Source: Prorocentrum cordatum
Lineage: Eukaryota > Sar > Dinophyceae > Prorocentrales > Prorocentraceae
Direction: 5' to 3'
NCBI GenBank assembly: GCA_963575745.1
Contig: CAUYUJ010002703.1
Span: 7,501-67,500, forward strand
DNA length: 60,000 bases
Under the pieces are notes generated by a model. That model did no database searches and had not been told where the DNA came from. It worked only from the letters and a program-made list of their open reading frames with translations. Numbering within the stretch: the stretch's first letter is position 1; each line of letters starts with the position of its first letter. The translations under genes were made by a program, and so were the position numbers. This document shows, in pieces, positions 44,880-55,865 of this stretch.

Positions 44880-46030
44880 CTCCGCCATAACGACGAAATC
44901 CTCGAACTGACTGACCCAACAGAGGCCGACAGAGATGCGAGAGTCGACGACCTCCGCATCGAATACGACCAGGTCATGGCTTGGAAGGGGCACTCAACGG
45001 GTCCCACGAGCTGCGAGACGCACACCCTTTCTACATGAACCAACGACTGATGGAATTGGCAAACTACGCAAATCACTGTTTGGCTAACATGCTGACCCTA
45101 CCCCAAGAGCCGCAGGCACGACGACATGCACGACCAAGCAATGGTATTACAACATAAGAGAGACCTCCCCACGGGCAGCATGGTATCAATGCGACACAAC
45201 CATGCGTGCACGCCGGCATCATTCTTCGTTACTGATCTACAGATGGAAATCGCAATCGAGGCAATGGTCCAGATGGCCGAGCTCATTACCAACCAGACCC
45301 CCCCGCCAGAGAACTAGACGCAAGATCTCCAGAACCAGCAGCCGGCACCAGACCCACCAACGGTATACGACTTACATGCTGCCGCCTGCCGACCCTAACA
45401 TATGTTGCGGCCACCGACAACCAAACACCACGCCAGATGCAGCAGCACGCGATCGGCGACAACAACATGGCTACAACGATCCGCAACATGATCACGGACC
45501 AAAACACCAAAAAGGACGCCCCCCACACCCGCGAATGCAAGCCCGCAACGACACTGCCCTCAGACGGACACCGCAGTAAAATCCACCAGGGCGACCAGCA
45601 GGAGACGGACAAGCACGTCTTCTTATTCTACTACAGGCCCGAACCGTCGAAACCAGGGATGACCACGACACCGCCCTCAGATGGACAACACAACATCTTT
45701 CACCAGGGCGACCAGCATCACACGGACCAGGAGGCCCTCCCGCTGTACGGGCCCGAATCGTGGAAACCATGGCAGACCTACTCGGACGCCGTCAAAGCTG
45801 ACCTGCCTGATCAGCACGACCAACCTACGGCGAATCAGGAGACTCCCCACAGATCGCCCACAACACGAGACAATCCTCGCGATGGGACCGGCCTGACAAC
45901 GCCGATCAGTGTGCTTCGTCCCACACAATACATCGGCCTTTGCAGACAGAACCACCACCTGCTACATACCCACTCCCACCTCTCCACTATCCTTGAACCG
46001 ACATGTGCGAACTCACCGTAAAGACGGAAG
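44880..46030 (+). pseudogene. Degenerate coding region with an internal tandem repeat, function unknown
   Basis: Lower-GC island in which several frames carry protein-like text: LELTDPTEADRDARVDDLRI, ELRDAHPFYMNQRLMELANY, MEIAIEAMVQMAELITNQ, and an ORF of 194 codons at 45437-46021. The ORF contains an imperfect in-frame duplication: TTLPSDGHRSKIHQGDQ near 45550 and TTPPSDGQHNIFHQGDQ near 45672. Frame changes between blocks suggest an old mobile-element gene, but I recognise no domain. Confidence 0.4.
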
Positions 46031-47900
46031 CAGCAAAGCTGGTGGTATGAGAGTCGACCTTCTCTTGGCATATGTGCAGTGCGACATGGCAGAACAGCTT
46101 GAACATCAGTGGCACCAGCAACGCATCGTGGACATCAGTGGCGACTGCGATCACTCTGGTTTGATTGTACATGAGCCACAGGTCAACCTCCAACCTTCCC
46201 CTACCTCCTGGCTCTTCTGCTCGCAGCCCCATCTCCCCCCACCGTACTCAACTAACCTTCTCTTCACTTCCCCTCTTGTGGTGGTGTACGGGACGCGTCA
46301 TTTCGGGGAGGGAGGGGGCTCGGACTCACCGCGGGCCGTCCTGGCAAGGGCCAGGGCGGCCGCGGCCGCAACTAGCCACTACGGCAGCGGCCATCAGGGC
46401 ACCTCCACCTCCACCTCCACCCCACATCCGCGGCCATCAGGGCAGCGGCCATCAGGGCAACATCACCAGCCATCAGCACCCATCAGAGCATCACCGAGGT
46501 CTGCTCAAAGAAGCTGCGGTCGCCAACCGCCTGCTAATACAGCAAACCACGCACCCCACACACACACCCGCGCCGCCGCCAGAGATGGTAAAAAACACCC
46601 TCACACACGGTGGAAAGCCCTCAAGCAGCCACCACTCCCATGATCTGGGTACCCTACTCCTGCCTCGGCGGGGGAGGGGGGGGTACCAGTCATGGGGATG
46701 GTCGCTGCTTCGGGGGGCTTCCCATGTGGAGGGGGTGAGGCCTTTCTATCATCTATCTGGGCGAGGGTGGCCGGCGCTGCGCCGTGCCACCACCGGGGGA
46801 GGGCCCAGACCTCCCTCACGCTCGGTGGACCCCCCCCGACGTGCTGGGAACCCTACGCCTGCGTGCAGGCGAGGGAGCCCGCAGTCGGCCTCCGGGACGC
46901 CTGTGGGGGATTCCCACGGGCAGAAGGCGATAGAGGGCAGAAAATCCACCCCGAGAATGACCACCCCGACACGCGAAGCCGTTTAGTAAACGCACCCGAA
47001 GAAGGAATCAAGCAGGGCAGGGCTGTTTATAGTAAACGCCCAAGGCCGTTTAGTAAATGCCCATTGTCCGGTCTGGGTGGTTTGGCCTCCCTTGAGGAGA
47101 GGCCCTTGGGTTCCTCTCCGCTACAAGCGGCACCCAAAAGGGGGGCCCGCGGAAGTATCTCCGCGTCCACCTTCAGCCTTTGAACCTCCACCGCCACTTC
47201 CACCGCCTTTTCACCCACACTCTACTCAGCCTTTTTGTTTGCACGCCCTTTGAGCTCTCCACCTCCATGCCGTCGCTTCTGCCCGCATGTCTTTCTCTTA
47301 CCCTGCCTCTACCTCTGCAGGCCAACCTGCTCCCCCCCCCACTTCTTCTGCCACAGTGGGCACCTCTGCGCAGGAGGGCGCCCCCTAGGGCGCCCGCCCG
47401 ACAGGGCTGGTTGACCCAAAGGGGACGGGCCCACGGGCCCTGCCATAGCCACTTTTGCCTGCCACACACGCTGCAGCCACCTTTGCCTTCCATAGCCGCC
47501 TTTGCCTGCCACAGTCGTCCTCCACCTCTCCCACCTCTTCGACGCTATGAGATGCTATGCCTCTACTTCTTCCCTCCCTCCTGTCTTGTGAGGCCTCGGC
47601 CCCTATTTTTGTGTTCTGGTCTCCTCCCCCAGGGGGACTCGACCGGGCCGACTTGGGGGAAGCGGCAGCGTTGTGTCTTTTTGTTGTTGTTTCTTTGCTT
47701 ACAATGGCCTGCCCTGAACAAGTAGGTGTCTCATCGTCTCGGCTGACACCTGGACGGCGTCTTCAACTGCCAAAAAATTGTTCCATGTGGACGACAAGAC
47801 AAAGTTATAAGGGACACCAGAGAGAGACAACAAGTGCGAACACGCTATCAAATTCTTGCACCAACCATCTGGCATGCTGGCACACTAGACCACGGCGACA
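46030..47900. other. Unassigned intron 3 sequence
   Basis: No convincing gene. Notable: GCCGTTTAGTAAACGC near 46979 and two related CGTTTAGTAAA boxes near 47030-47058; (GGCCATCAG) repeats near 46430-46470; CTC-rich DNA near 47570-47640. Confidence 0.4.
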
Positions 47901-47932
47901 AATGGTAGACGAGTTAGAATTCATCTACATAC

Positions 47933-48742
47933 CTGCTCCCTGCGAGATGATTGCTCCACTTGGCCATATCTGACTGCTTTGCTTTCCACTCCACCAGAAT
48001 ATCATGCAAACGAAACGAATGTGGCCGTTTGCACACCTTGTGGGAAACATGTTTCAACATGGTCCACGTCTGTTTCTGCCATGCTGTGCTGTCTTCCGCG
48101 AGCGGTTGCCACTTCTTCAGCGCCTGCAGCAAATCAGATTTATATTGCGGTGACAAAGACGAATGAAATAATACGACAAGCGATTGCACATGAACTTCCG
48201 CGTACTTGTAAACGACATCGATGCGTTTACGTGCTAAGTGATCTTTCACTCGTATCACTGCGGCAGGCTGGCCACACATCAAATGAACCTTGGCTAGTGC
48301 CACGAATGCGATGATGTTCGGCTCCACATGTAGCTCTTCAAAATACTTCCACAATTGCTCCGCACGCTTCCGATCACGGTGTTGTGCGCAGATGTCCATC
48401 AGAGCACCGAGTCCAACACAACTCGGCCTCCAATGTCCGCCCTTCGCCAGAGCCAATAATTTGTCCAAGCGCTTGTGCTTCGAATATTGTGCCAACACCT
48501 GGCAAAAAGTGTCGGCGAACACAGGTTCGGATGGCACCGTGTCGCCCGCAATCTTGCCCCACAACTCGCACGCCCACGCTAGACCCTTAGCATTTTGTGC
48601 GACCTGGCAAACTTTGAAAACAGATCCAGCCAGGATGAGGCCTTCACGGCAAGAAGAAATTGGCTCGCCCGCATCGATCCACGCTCTCCCTGCCAAATCA
48701 ATGAGCTGCTTCTGCCGCGCGGCATCGACACCTCCACCGGTG
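47933..48742 (-). CDS. PPR-like protein, C-terminal open stretch
   Basis: Continuation in the second frame, from GGVDAARQKQLIDLAGRAW, through several 30-37 residue helical pairs, to SNHLAG. The bases GCAG|GTATGT at 47932 would be a good donor. Read without splicing, the protein ends six codons later (RYVDEF, stop). If spliced to the nearest acceptor (TTTTTTGGCAG), it meets a stop almost at once, so the end is close either way. Confidence 0.6.
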
Positions 48743-49225
48743 CCCCCCTTCTTTCCGGACAGCTCTCGTCATCGCTGTGAAGAAAGCAGTCAGCACGATC
48801 TTGTCACAATGAATTGGCAGCTTCTGCGCTCGACCCCACGTGTCCATCAGAACCTGCCACCACCTGCCCTGTCCGCAGCGCTGCAGTGCTGCACTGAGAA
48901 CGGGCTTGTCAAACCTTCCAGCTTTGATAGCGGAATCAATGCTCTCCTGCAGGTCCTGTGAGGTCACTGCTTCCTGCATAGCTCGACGCTCGCGTGATGT
49001 TCTTTTTGGCCCTGGGTCTCGAGTTGGGGATAATGGAAAGCTGGACTGACTCTTCGCTAGCTTGCCTGATCCTGGCAAGTCGAATCGTTCAACTTGCCGG
49101 GCCAACTTTCGCTGCCGTTCGAGCAGCGTCGTTTGCTCTGCACGTGCATGAATGCGTCTACGAAGACACTGAGAGACTATGGGCGTGCTCATCGCAGAAG
49201 GTGGCCAACATTGGAAAACCATCAT
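48698..49225 (-). CDS. PPR-like protein, N-terminal open stretch
   Basis: Starts at ATGATG and reads about 175 codons to a stop at 48698 that is created by the frameshift. After a basic, Arg-rich leader (possibly targeting) comes a PPR-like helical pair with conserved-looking KPVLSAALQRCGQGRWWQVL. The last roughly 18 codons (from HRWRCRC on) are out of frame and not native. Confidence 0.6.
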   Translation of the reverse strand: MMVFQCWPPSAMSTPIVSQCLRRRIHARAEQTTLLERQRKLARQVERFDLPGSGKLAKSQSSFPLSPTRDPGPKRTSRERRAMQEAVTSQDLQESIDSAIKAGRFDKPVLSAALQRCGQGRWWQVLMDTWGRAQKLPIHCDKIVLTAFFTAMTRAVRKEGGHRWRCRCRAAEAAH

Positions 49226-49289
49226 TTTGCCGACCGGCTCAAACAACACGACAAATCCAACAGAAGAGGGCTCCCTCTATTAAAAGCTA

Positions 49290-50060
49290 GAGCTAACAGG
49301 ATAAGCGAGGGTAAGTTTGCAGAACAGATACCAGACCGAACACTTCGAGCCAACATCAGGATGGCAGCTTGAACCAACATGGCTACGGATGGTGGAAGCG
49401 GCAGCGTTCGGAGAACTCCATTGCCGTCATTGCCTCAGGAGGAGGAGGAACACTGCCACGAGAGAGGTCAGAGAAGGTCAGATGTAGAAAAAGCAGGGTG
49501 CGGCTATCGGAATGGACCTCTTGGAACAATGACACGCCAAACCCCGAACGAAAACACAAGCAGACGTAGTGACCACGACCGGGAGGAAGGCTAATGAATC
49601 AAGGACGCTATGGAAGAAGATGAGGGGGAGGAGGAGCTCTTCTTTCCCACTTTGTTTCTTGCCTGTATTTTCCCTGCGGCACGTACTGCGCATTATGCAC
49701 TCGGCGTTATTTTGGTCATGGAAGCCTTGTGCGCAGAGACGCTGCGATCATAGCCATCGAAGTTCGCCTAATGTCAAACAGGAGGAAGTGGAGGAGGGCG
49801 GAGGGGAACAATACACGTCCTCCCCCTAGGTAGGGCCTCCGAGAGCCTGCTGAAGCCAACCGAAGGCTCCCTCACCCAATCCGAACGCCTTCCCCCTTCC
49901 TCCCCCCGCTTCTCCTGCCCCACCCTCCGGAGAAGGGAGGAAGGAGGGAAACGAGGGGGAGGAGAAGAACTATGAGGAAAACCAGGAGTATGAGAAAGTG
50001 GGAAGGGGCAGGAGGAAGGGGGGAGGAAGAGGAGGAGCACAACGAAGAGGAGAACGAGGG
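49290..50060. other. Unassigned sequence upstream of the PPR-like gene
   Basis: No promoter motif recognised. Moderately A-rich to 49780, then C-rich. Intron 3 of the large gene. Confidence 0.4.
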
Positions 50061-50235
50061 AGAGGACGAGGACGAGGAGGAGGAGGAGGAGGAGGAGGAG
50101 GGAGGAGGAGGAGGAGGAGGAGGGGCTTACATGCCCCCAACAGCCTCTCAGAAGCGCTCAAGAGGCCCCAAGACGTTTTCAAGAGGCCCCCAAGAGACTC
50201 CGAAGAGGCCCCCTAGAGGGCTCCAAGAGGACCCC
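50060..50235 (+). repeat. (GAG)n followed by AAGAGGCCCC decamers
   Basis: GAG runs to 50125, then CTCAAGAGGCCCCAAGACG-type units. Confidence 0.8.
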
Positions 50236-50334
50236 CAGCAGGCCAAAATTCCTCAAACAGTGCTCGCGCTTCTGACCTGTGTCCTACGGTAACTAAGCCC
50301 CCGTGTCGGTCTGGCTGGCTCGTCGCCACCTGTA

Positions 50335-50680
50335 TCCTGCTTCGCATTGCTTCGCATTGCTTTTCATTGCTTTGCGTTCCAATGCGTTGCAATGCACTGC
50401 TTTGCGTTACAATGCTTTGCGCTCCAATGCGTTACTTGACATTACCTTACATTGCGTTACATGGTTTACATTACTTAATATGGCTTTGCAGTCCTTTGCA
50501 TTGCTTGTCTTTGATGTGTGTTGCTTTGCATTGCTTTGCACTACCTTGCATCGCAATCGCATTGTTTTGCATTGTGTTGCATTGCACTGCATTGCTTTGC
50601 ATCGCATTGCTTTGCATTGCCCCGCATAGACTGTACCACGCGAAGTGCACCACATTGATTGCACTTGTTGGGGTCCACGC
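50335..50680 (+). repeat. Degenerate TTGCATTGCT repeat
   Basis: About 30 imperfect 10 bp units (GCATTGCTTT, GCGTTACAAT), ending in CACCACATTGATTGCACTTG. Confidence 0.8.
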
Positions 50681-50739
50681 TGGCTAACTTAATTCTTGGT
50701 CCAATATGTTTTGTACGGTTTTTTTTGTTCGGGCTTCCG

Positions 50740-51075
50740 ACGCTTCAAGACGGCCTCATAGGTCCCAACGATCGTCCCAAGACGGCTCAAGAGGTCCTCA
50801 CGAGACCCGCCACGAGGCAAAAGAGGGCCTCAAGACGGCTCATGAGGCACTAAAGACTGCCCAAAGGCGGCTCCACAGACTTCAAGACGGCCCCAAAGCG
50901 CCCAAGAAGGCACCCAGGACTGAACAGAGGGGTCCCCACGACGGTGTCCGAAGGTTAAGGAGAGGGGCCCCACAGATACCCCGAGAGGCCTCCAAGAGGC
51001 CCCAGGAGGACCCTGAGACGTCCTTCAGGCGCCCTCACGAGGCTCCCACGAAGCCCCCAGGAAATCCAAAGACAG
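50740..51075 (+). repeat. AAGACGGC/AAGAGGCC decamer tract
   Basis: Imperfect 10-12 bp units such as TCAAGACGGCC and CCTCAAGAGG. Confidence 0.7.
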
Positions 51076-51329
51076 CCTCGCCTGGCCTCCGTGTCCTGTT
51101 CCTCCTCCTCGTCCATCTTCTCATCCCTCTCCTCCTCCGTTGTCTTTCTCTCCCGAGCGTTACCCCAAGGAACTCCACAATGGCTGGGGGAACGCGTGGT
51201 CCACTAGCTTGTAGAGACTTTGGCCCATCCATTGGCCGCATGGGCGTTTTCAAAAGGCAGGGGGAAGCCAGTGGTTCAGCGTAGGCATCTTCGATATTTG
51301 TGCCACAGGCCGCAAAGGTCCCATGCGAG

Positions 51330-52180
51330 AGAAACATGTTGGCAAGAAAACAGCATCCAGTCGTGCAACCGTTTGAGTTGCCATGCAGTCTGCTGCAATC
51401 GCAAGGGACAACCTCATGTTGAAAGCATAACGCCCTTCATCCGCGTATGTGTTGCAAACATTTTTGGGCGACTGAGCGCCTCACTATGACATGTAATTTG
51501 AAACGACCGCGCGCGGAGCTTCGCCGGGAGACGCATGTTGAAAACTGCCCCACTCAAAACGGTGCAGCTGTTAGACATGTGAAGCACCATGGCCATACAT
51601 TTAGAGGATGTCTCGAGCGGAGCACCACCCTACCGACACGTGTTTGGTGGCGAGGAGGACGCATGCGATTCGTACAATAACGCGGGGCAGAGGGAGAGGA
51701 CGCGGAGAGGGAAGAAGGTTCTCCCAGATGGACCATGCCCGCGGCGACACCGACAGCGGGATGCGAGACGCAGTACCAGTGGGAGCAGCAGGGCAAGTGG
51801 GCAGCGCATTGGCGTGCCCCCCCGTCTCCAGCTCCGCCACCCACTGCTTGAACGGCGCGACCCTGTCGGCGTCGACCCCACTGGCCCCAACCGCGTCGCC
51901 TCACCGCAGGCCACGGGACAAGTGGGCATGAACAACGGCGACGACGACGAGGCCGTCTTGAAGCTTCTTGCACGTCGCTACGACGGGGCGTGGCGCAGAA
52001 CACTGGCCAGGATGGATGCCCCCCGAGACCCAAGTGCTGGCACAAAGGAAAAAAGGACCTGAGGGAAACGGGTTCAGCATGGATTCCATGGGCCTCCCCT
52101 GGGAACAGCTGTTTAAACCGACCTACTCTCTGGTCCTGGGGCCCAAAAAACGCCCTTTCCCAACACATCCGGCGACGTGA
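51330..52180. other. Unassigned low-repeat stretch with weak coding potential
   Basis: The minus strand at 51414-51596 reads MAMVLHMSNSCTVLSGAVF and continues after a stop. The plus strand at 51927-52060 reads MNNGDDDEAVLKLLARRYD and GAWRRTLARMDAPRDP. Both look protein-like but are short, and I recognise no family. Both lie in intron 3 of the large gene. Confidence 0.2.
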
Positions 52181-52636
52181 TCTTAAAAAAACCCGCGGTT
52201 CCAGAACTTCGGACCTCTTCTCTGGGGGGCAGTTTTTCCAGCTGGATCAATTTATGGTTCTTGGTTGCAACAAAAACAGCCCCAAGTAGCCGAAACGAAA
52301 AAAAACGCATAGATCGGTTGTTCCCCAAGCAGAACATTCATCATGTGGAGTTCCTCTTGGCGTCGGCAAGAACTGGTTCGCAGCGCAGAGCCTGGCTTCG
52401 AAGGTACACGCACGTAATCCATTACATGGATCTCAATAGAAACTTCGATTCCGTGAAGGCGAAGTGAGAGAAAGATTAGGAGTGAGACGGGGGAGGGGGG
52501 GGCAAAGAAACGTGCACCTTTCGTGCCCCTTTGGGGCCTCCTTCTGGAGGCTCCTCTAGGGCCCCTTTGGGGCACAAGAGGTGTACATTTCCCCCCCCCC
52601 TCCCCCCCATGTGTCGCCCCCCTCGATAGGCATACG

Positions 52637-52702
52637 CCTACACCGATCCTGGACGGGCTCACCCTGAGCCCAGGATCGGCCTGACCAGGATCGGTGTAGG
52701 TG
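52637..52702 (+). repeat. Hairpin with CCTACACCGATCCTGG arms
   Basis: CCTACACCGATCCTGG is followed 35 bp later by its exact inverse CCAGGATCGGTGTAGG, with GAGCCCAGGATCGG between. Confidence 0.85.
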
Positions 52703-52741
52703 CATAGTCGGTGCGCTCTGGCGCAAGCTCAACTCATAGAA

Positions 52742-52920
52742 TCGGGGGCGGCCAAGAGAAGGGCGTCCAAGAGGGGGGGGGGCACAAATCATGGCCGGCG
52801 GCACGTGCGCGGCCCAGGGGGGGGGGGCCAGTGAACGTAACGAAATAAGAAGAGGCGTCACGAGACCTGGGGAAATATCATGGCCCCCGCCATGATCCCC
52901 CCCCTAGTCATCACCCCCCA
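52742..52920 (+). mobile_element. DM2 element, copy 5, right end missing
   Basis: Starts TCGGGGGCGGCCAAGAGAAG and keeps the body, but stops at CATCACCCCCC without the terminal GCCGCCCCCGA. Confidence 0.65.
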
Positions 52921-52942
52921 ATAGGACAGGAGGAGATGCCGA

Positions 52943-53079
52943 CCAGCCATAACTGGGGGTGCTGCGGTCCTTACCCCCCTGGGGGAACCCATCGCATCGA
53001 CGATCTCTCGGGAGGGGTGTCGAAATCCATGGGCCCCCCAGGGGGGTATATGGACCACAGCTCCCCCAGTTGTGGCTGG
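52943..53079 (+). mobile_element. DM10 element with roughly 48 bp inverted arms, beside exon 3
   Basis: CCAGCCATAACTGGGGGTGC with TCCTTACCCCCCTGGGGG on the left mirrors CCCCCCAGGGGGGTATATGG with CAGTTGTGGCTGG on the right. It is 137 bp and ends about 52 bp from the exon 3 donor. Confidence 0.7.
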
Positions 53080-53130
53080 CCTGCAGGAGCTGCCACGCAG
53101 GAGAGAAGCCGCCAGGGATCGGAAGCGGGC

Positions 53131-53228
53131 CTCCTCGGAGCTGAGGGCCTCCTGGGCGGCCGGGAGGCCCACGGCCGGCCCCACGGTCTTGGCCACCGCG
53201 AGCGCCGTCGACAGCGAGGGGGGGGGGA
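53131..53228 (-). CDS. Exon 3 of the NHR-like gene
   Basis: The acceptor is GGGCCAG|TCCC. The exon reads three prolines and then a helical stretch including LSTALAVAKTVGPAVGL and AAQEALSSEE. The donor is chosen at GAGGAG|GCCCGC because exon 4 begins after CAGGAG|GCCGAC: eight shared bases (AGGAGGCC), same frame. The frame stays open beyond this donor for about 18 codons, but codon use there loses its G/C-ending bias, so I read it as intron. An inverted-repeat element (52943-53079) lies just downstream. Confidence 0.6.
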
Positions 53229-53819
53229 CTGGCCCAAAGGAAGGGGGGCAATGACCAGCCATCGGCGATGCATCGCCCACAGTCGGCCCTGATTGGACAG
53301 GACGCGCGAGAGGACGCAAGACCCATCCGAGGGCCGCATCGCCATTGGAGTGTAAGAGGGCACGCGTCGCGAGAGGCACAGGACACAAGGGTACCCTTGA
53401 GCTGGCAGGGTCGACCTACAAATCCGGGCCGACTGTATGGACCCCCAGGGGTCCCACGCATTGAACAAAGCAAGACGCAAGGGATTCGCCCTCTTCCGCC
53501 TCTGGAGGCCCGCGCTGGAGCTCTGGGACCGTCCAAAAACTGCCCGGAATGAAAGGCCGGTCCAGAGAGGCCCCCACGGCCTCCAGAGCACCCCTCACGA
53601 GGACCAGGGGGCCCGACGGGCTCCAAAGTGGAGCGAAAAGCTGGGGGCACCTTTGGGCCAGGGACGCCTGCAACACCCCCGACCAGGGGCCAAAGACCGA
53701 CCCCCAGACCTGTCTTGGGGTGGCGCTCTGGCCAGAAGCCCGAGGCGGGCCCACCGTGATGCTCCAAGGGGCACTGCAGATACCCAGACCCACGGAGGTT
53801 CACGTATTCCCCAGGAGAG

Positions 53820-54040
53820 CCCAGAATCGGATCGATCAGTCGGATCGGCGATCGAAACGAATCGGATCGGCGGAAATCGACAGCCGAGTCGGGAAGCATC
53901 GAATCGGCGGAAATCGGCAGGCTAGTAGGCCTCCATTGAAATATCGTAGCCCAAATCGGAATCCGAAGTCGAATCGCATCGGGGTCGGAAGCCGTCGAAA
54001 TCGAACCGAACCGAATCGTAGGAATCGGAATCAGCCCTGA
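53820..54040 (+). repeat. Degenerate GGAATCGGAT/CGAATCG repeat
   Basis: Many imperfect AATCGGA and CGAATCG units (GGATCGGCGATCGAAACG). Confidence 0.7.
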
Positions 54041-54316
54041 ATCCCCAGGACCAGCCTTTCATCCTGAAAGGTTCTCTCGACTGCCCTGGGGCCCAGCGAG
54101 GGCCCCCGGAGGCTGAAAATAGCCAAACACCTTCCGTCGCGAGCCTCGATCCTCGCACCTCCATGGCGACAATGGGTGGGAGGCAGAAGGACATACTAGT
54201 ACTACGCGCCCCCCTTCGGAGGTGCGCGTCCGAACCAAGCCAATAGTACAAGCGTGTATCAGGGCATCGCCACCCAGGCAATACGGCCAGAAAGCGCCAG
54301 CCACGGAGCATAGCTA

Positions 54317-54739
54317 CCCTGAGATCCGACGGGGCGAAAAAAAAGGAAGCATCGTAGCACGAATCACCGCGTGATCGTTCTCTTATTCGTTGTTTTGCCG
54401 ATCGGCGCGGGTCCTCGCACCCCCCTCACCCCCCCCCATCTATGGAGTAGGTCTCGGCTATTGTTGGCGCCTGTTTCGAGCAGGTGGAGCCTCTCCCACA
54501 GGACGCGCTGCTGCAAACAGTCGCACTAAGCAGAGATTCACAGCGAAACCGCCCCCCCCCCCTCCCCCTCTCTTCCGCCCAATGTCGAAACGCCGAATAA
54601 GAAAACGCTCACCACTGGAGCCCTAGACCCCATCTTTCTGCGCCATTTTCGAAACGGATCGATCTATGAGGGCCCCCGGGCCCAAAGCCATGCGAAAACG
54701 CCCGGCTCGAACAAGACTGAGGCACCAGGATCTCAGGAT
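54317..54739 (+). mobile_element. DM7 element with internal insertion
   Basis: Begins CCCTGAGATCCGACGGGGCG and ends AGGCACCAGGATCTCAGGA. The DM7 core (GACCCCATCTTTCTGCGCCA) is present, but about 280 bp of other sequence lies inside. Confidence 0.55.
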
Positions 54740-55119
54740 ACCTGAAGATTTCTGAGCGCGCGCATCGCACCCGCGGGCCGACGCGCCCGTTTAAATGTGT
54801 TTGGGTGATGCCGGGAGGAGCCTATTTCCTCATCATTCGCGACAACGCCCGTGGCCAGCCCCTCCCCTCCCCTCCAGCCGCCCCTGATTGGCGCCCGCGC
54901 CGTGTGGGAACAAACCATGCGGCGCCGGCGCGACGTCGTGACGTGACCAGCCCCTTCTCCCTCCCCACCCCCCCTCCCCCTGCGCTCTTGCTGACCCCCG
55001 TTTGCATCGACTGGAGCCCCGAAACAAAGCCGTCTCGAGAGACCCGGGGATCGCTCCGCGGCCTTGGCCTGAGCCCCGAAACGAAGCCGTCGCGAGAGCC
55101 CCCGGGATTGCTCCGCGGC

Positions 55120-55216
55120 CTTGGCCGCCGCCGCCGCCCGCCGCCGCGTCCCCGTCCAGCGAGGCCACGGCGTCCGTCAGGGGCCGCAAGCAGTCGAGGA
55201 CGTCGCGCGCGGAGGC
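55120..55216 (-). CDS. Exon 2 of the NHR-like gene
   Basis: The acceptor is GAGGCCAG|GCCTCC, preceded by pyrimidine-rich sequence. The frame reads ASARDVLDCLRPLTDAVASL and then a glycine run. The proposed donor is GGCCAAG|GCC in phase 1. Exon 3 also starts in phase 1, so the frame is kept. A 40 bp near-copy of the acceptor and exon start lies at 56085-56125 but runs into a stop, so I treat it as a duplicated fragment. Confidence 0.6.
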
Positions 55217-55356
55217 CTGGCCTCGGGCGGGGACGAAGAGAAACCCAGACCTCCAGCGTACCGAACAACACACAAGACGTTAGGAGGCCACTACTGGGAG
55301 GTCTTCGTCGGAAGGATTAATGAGGATTGAGCCACCGTAGGGGGGCTGCTAATGTG

Positions 55357-55543
55357 GGATGACGATTAATAAAAAATTGGAGAGAACGATTTAAAACATA
55401 GTTTTCTGCCATTTCTGCACAATTTTCTGACTGGAGGAGAACGATTAAAAAATAGTTGTCCAGCCCGCGGCCAGTTCTTTCTAATCGTCATCCCGGGCGC
55501 CGCCGCGTGAACACGACCCCCGGTCATTTATTAATCGTCATCC
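55357..55543 (+). mobile_element. DM9 AT-rich inverted-repeat element
   Basis: Perfect 17 bp ends GGATGACGATTAATAAA and TTTATTAATCGTCATCC, 187 bp. Inside is a direct duplication (GAGAGAACGATTTAAAACAT / AGGAGAACGATTAAAAAATA). A further CTAATCGTCATCC lies at about 55480. Confidence 0.75.
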
Positions 55544-55750
55544 TCCATTACGCTACGCCGCAACAGGCCGCGGATTGATCGGGACTAGGCCGGATCAAGC
55601 GGAATTTAGCCGGATTAAACCGGATTTTGGAACAGGGCAGTGTCAGATTTTGCATCCGCAAAGACGGACACGTTTTGAAGGCTTCCGTGGTATCGACCAA
55701 CTAGAGACCTCCCAGATGGGGTCCGAGTAGACGGTGTCGGAGGGTCGCGC

Positions 55751-55865
55751 CGCATCGCCGATGCATCGGCGATGCGTCGGTGACGTCGGCGATGCAGCGG
55801 CGATGTCCGCGCGGAGAAGATCGGGCTCCACATCGAGCCGCATCGCCGATGCATCGGCGATGCGG
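55751..55865 (+). repeat. Pair of perfect palindromes
   Basis: CGCATCGCCGATG with its inverse at 55751-55776 (26 bp), and the same palindrome extended to 28 bp at 55838-55865. Confidence 0.95.

Larger units (their letters stand above)
47914..49249 (-). pseudogene. PPR-like gene with one frameshift, nested in intron 3
   Basis: Two overlapping open stretches in different frames form one PPR-style protein. Part 1 uses an ATG at 49225 (ATGATG) and includes RRIHARAEQTTLLERQRKLA and SAALQRCGQGRWWQVLMDTW. Part 2 includes DLAGRAWIDAGEP, GLGALMDICAQHRDRKRAEQ and HVEPNIIAFVALAKVHLM, a helix-turn-helix pattern typical of pentatricopeptide repeats (organelle RNA binding, a very large class in dinoflagellates). 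The frame breaks in a run of six C (plus strand) at 48743-48748; the continuous reading would have five. A GGTATGT donor-like site at 47932 precedes the terminal stop. Codon use lacks the G/C-ending bias of the surrounding gene. It is either a decayed copy or a homopolymer sequencing error. Confidence 0.75.

Noticed and set aside
46330-46380. Minus-strand Ala-rich segment with a GTGAGT donor as an exon
   Set aside because: The frame does not fit between exons 3 and 4, which already join with an 8 bp boundary repeat.
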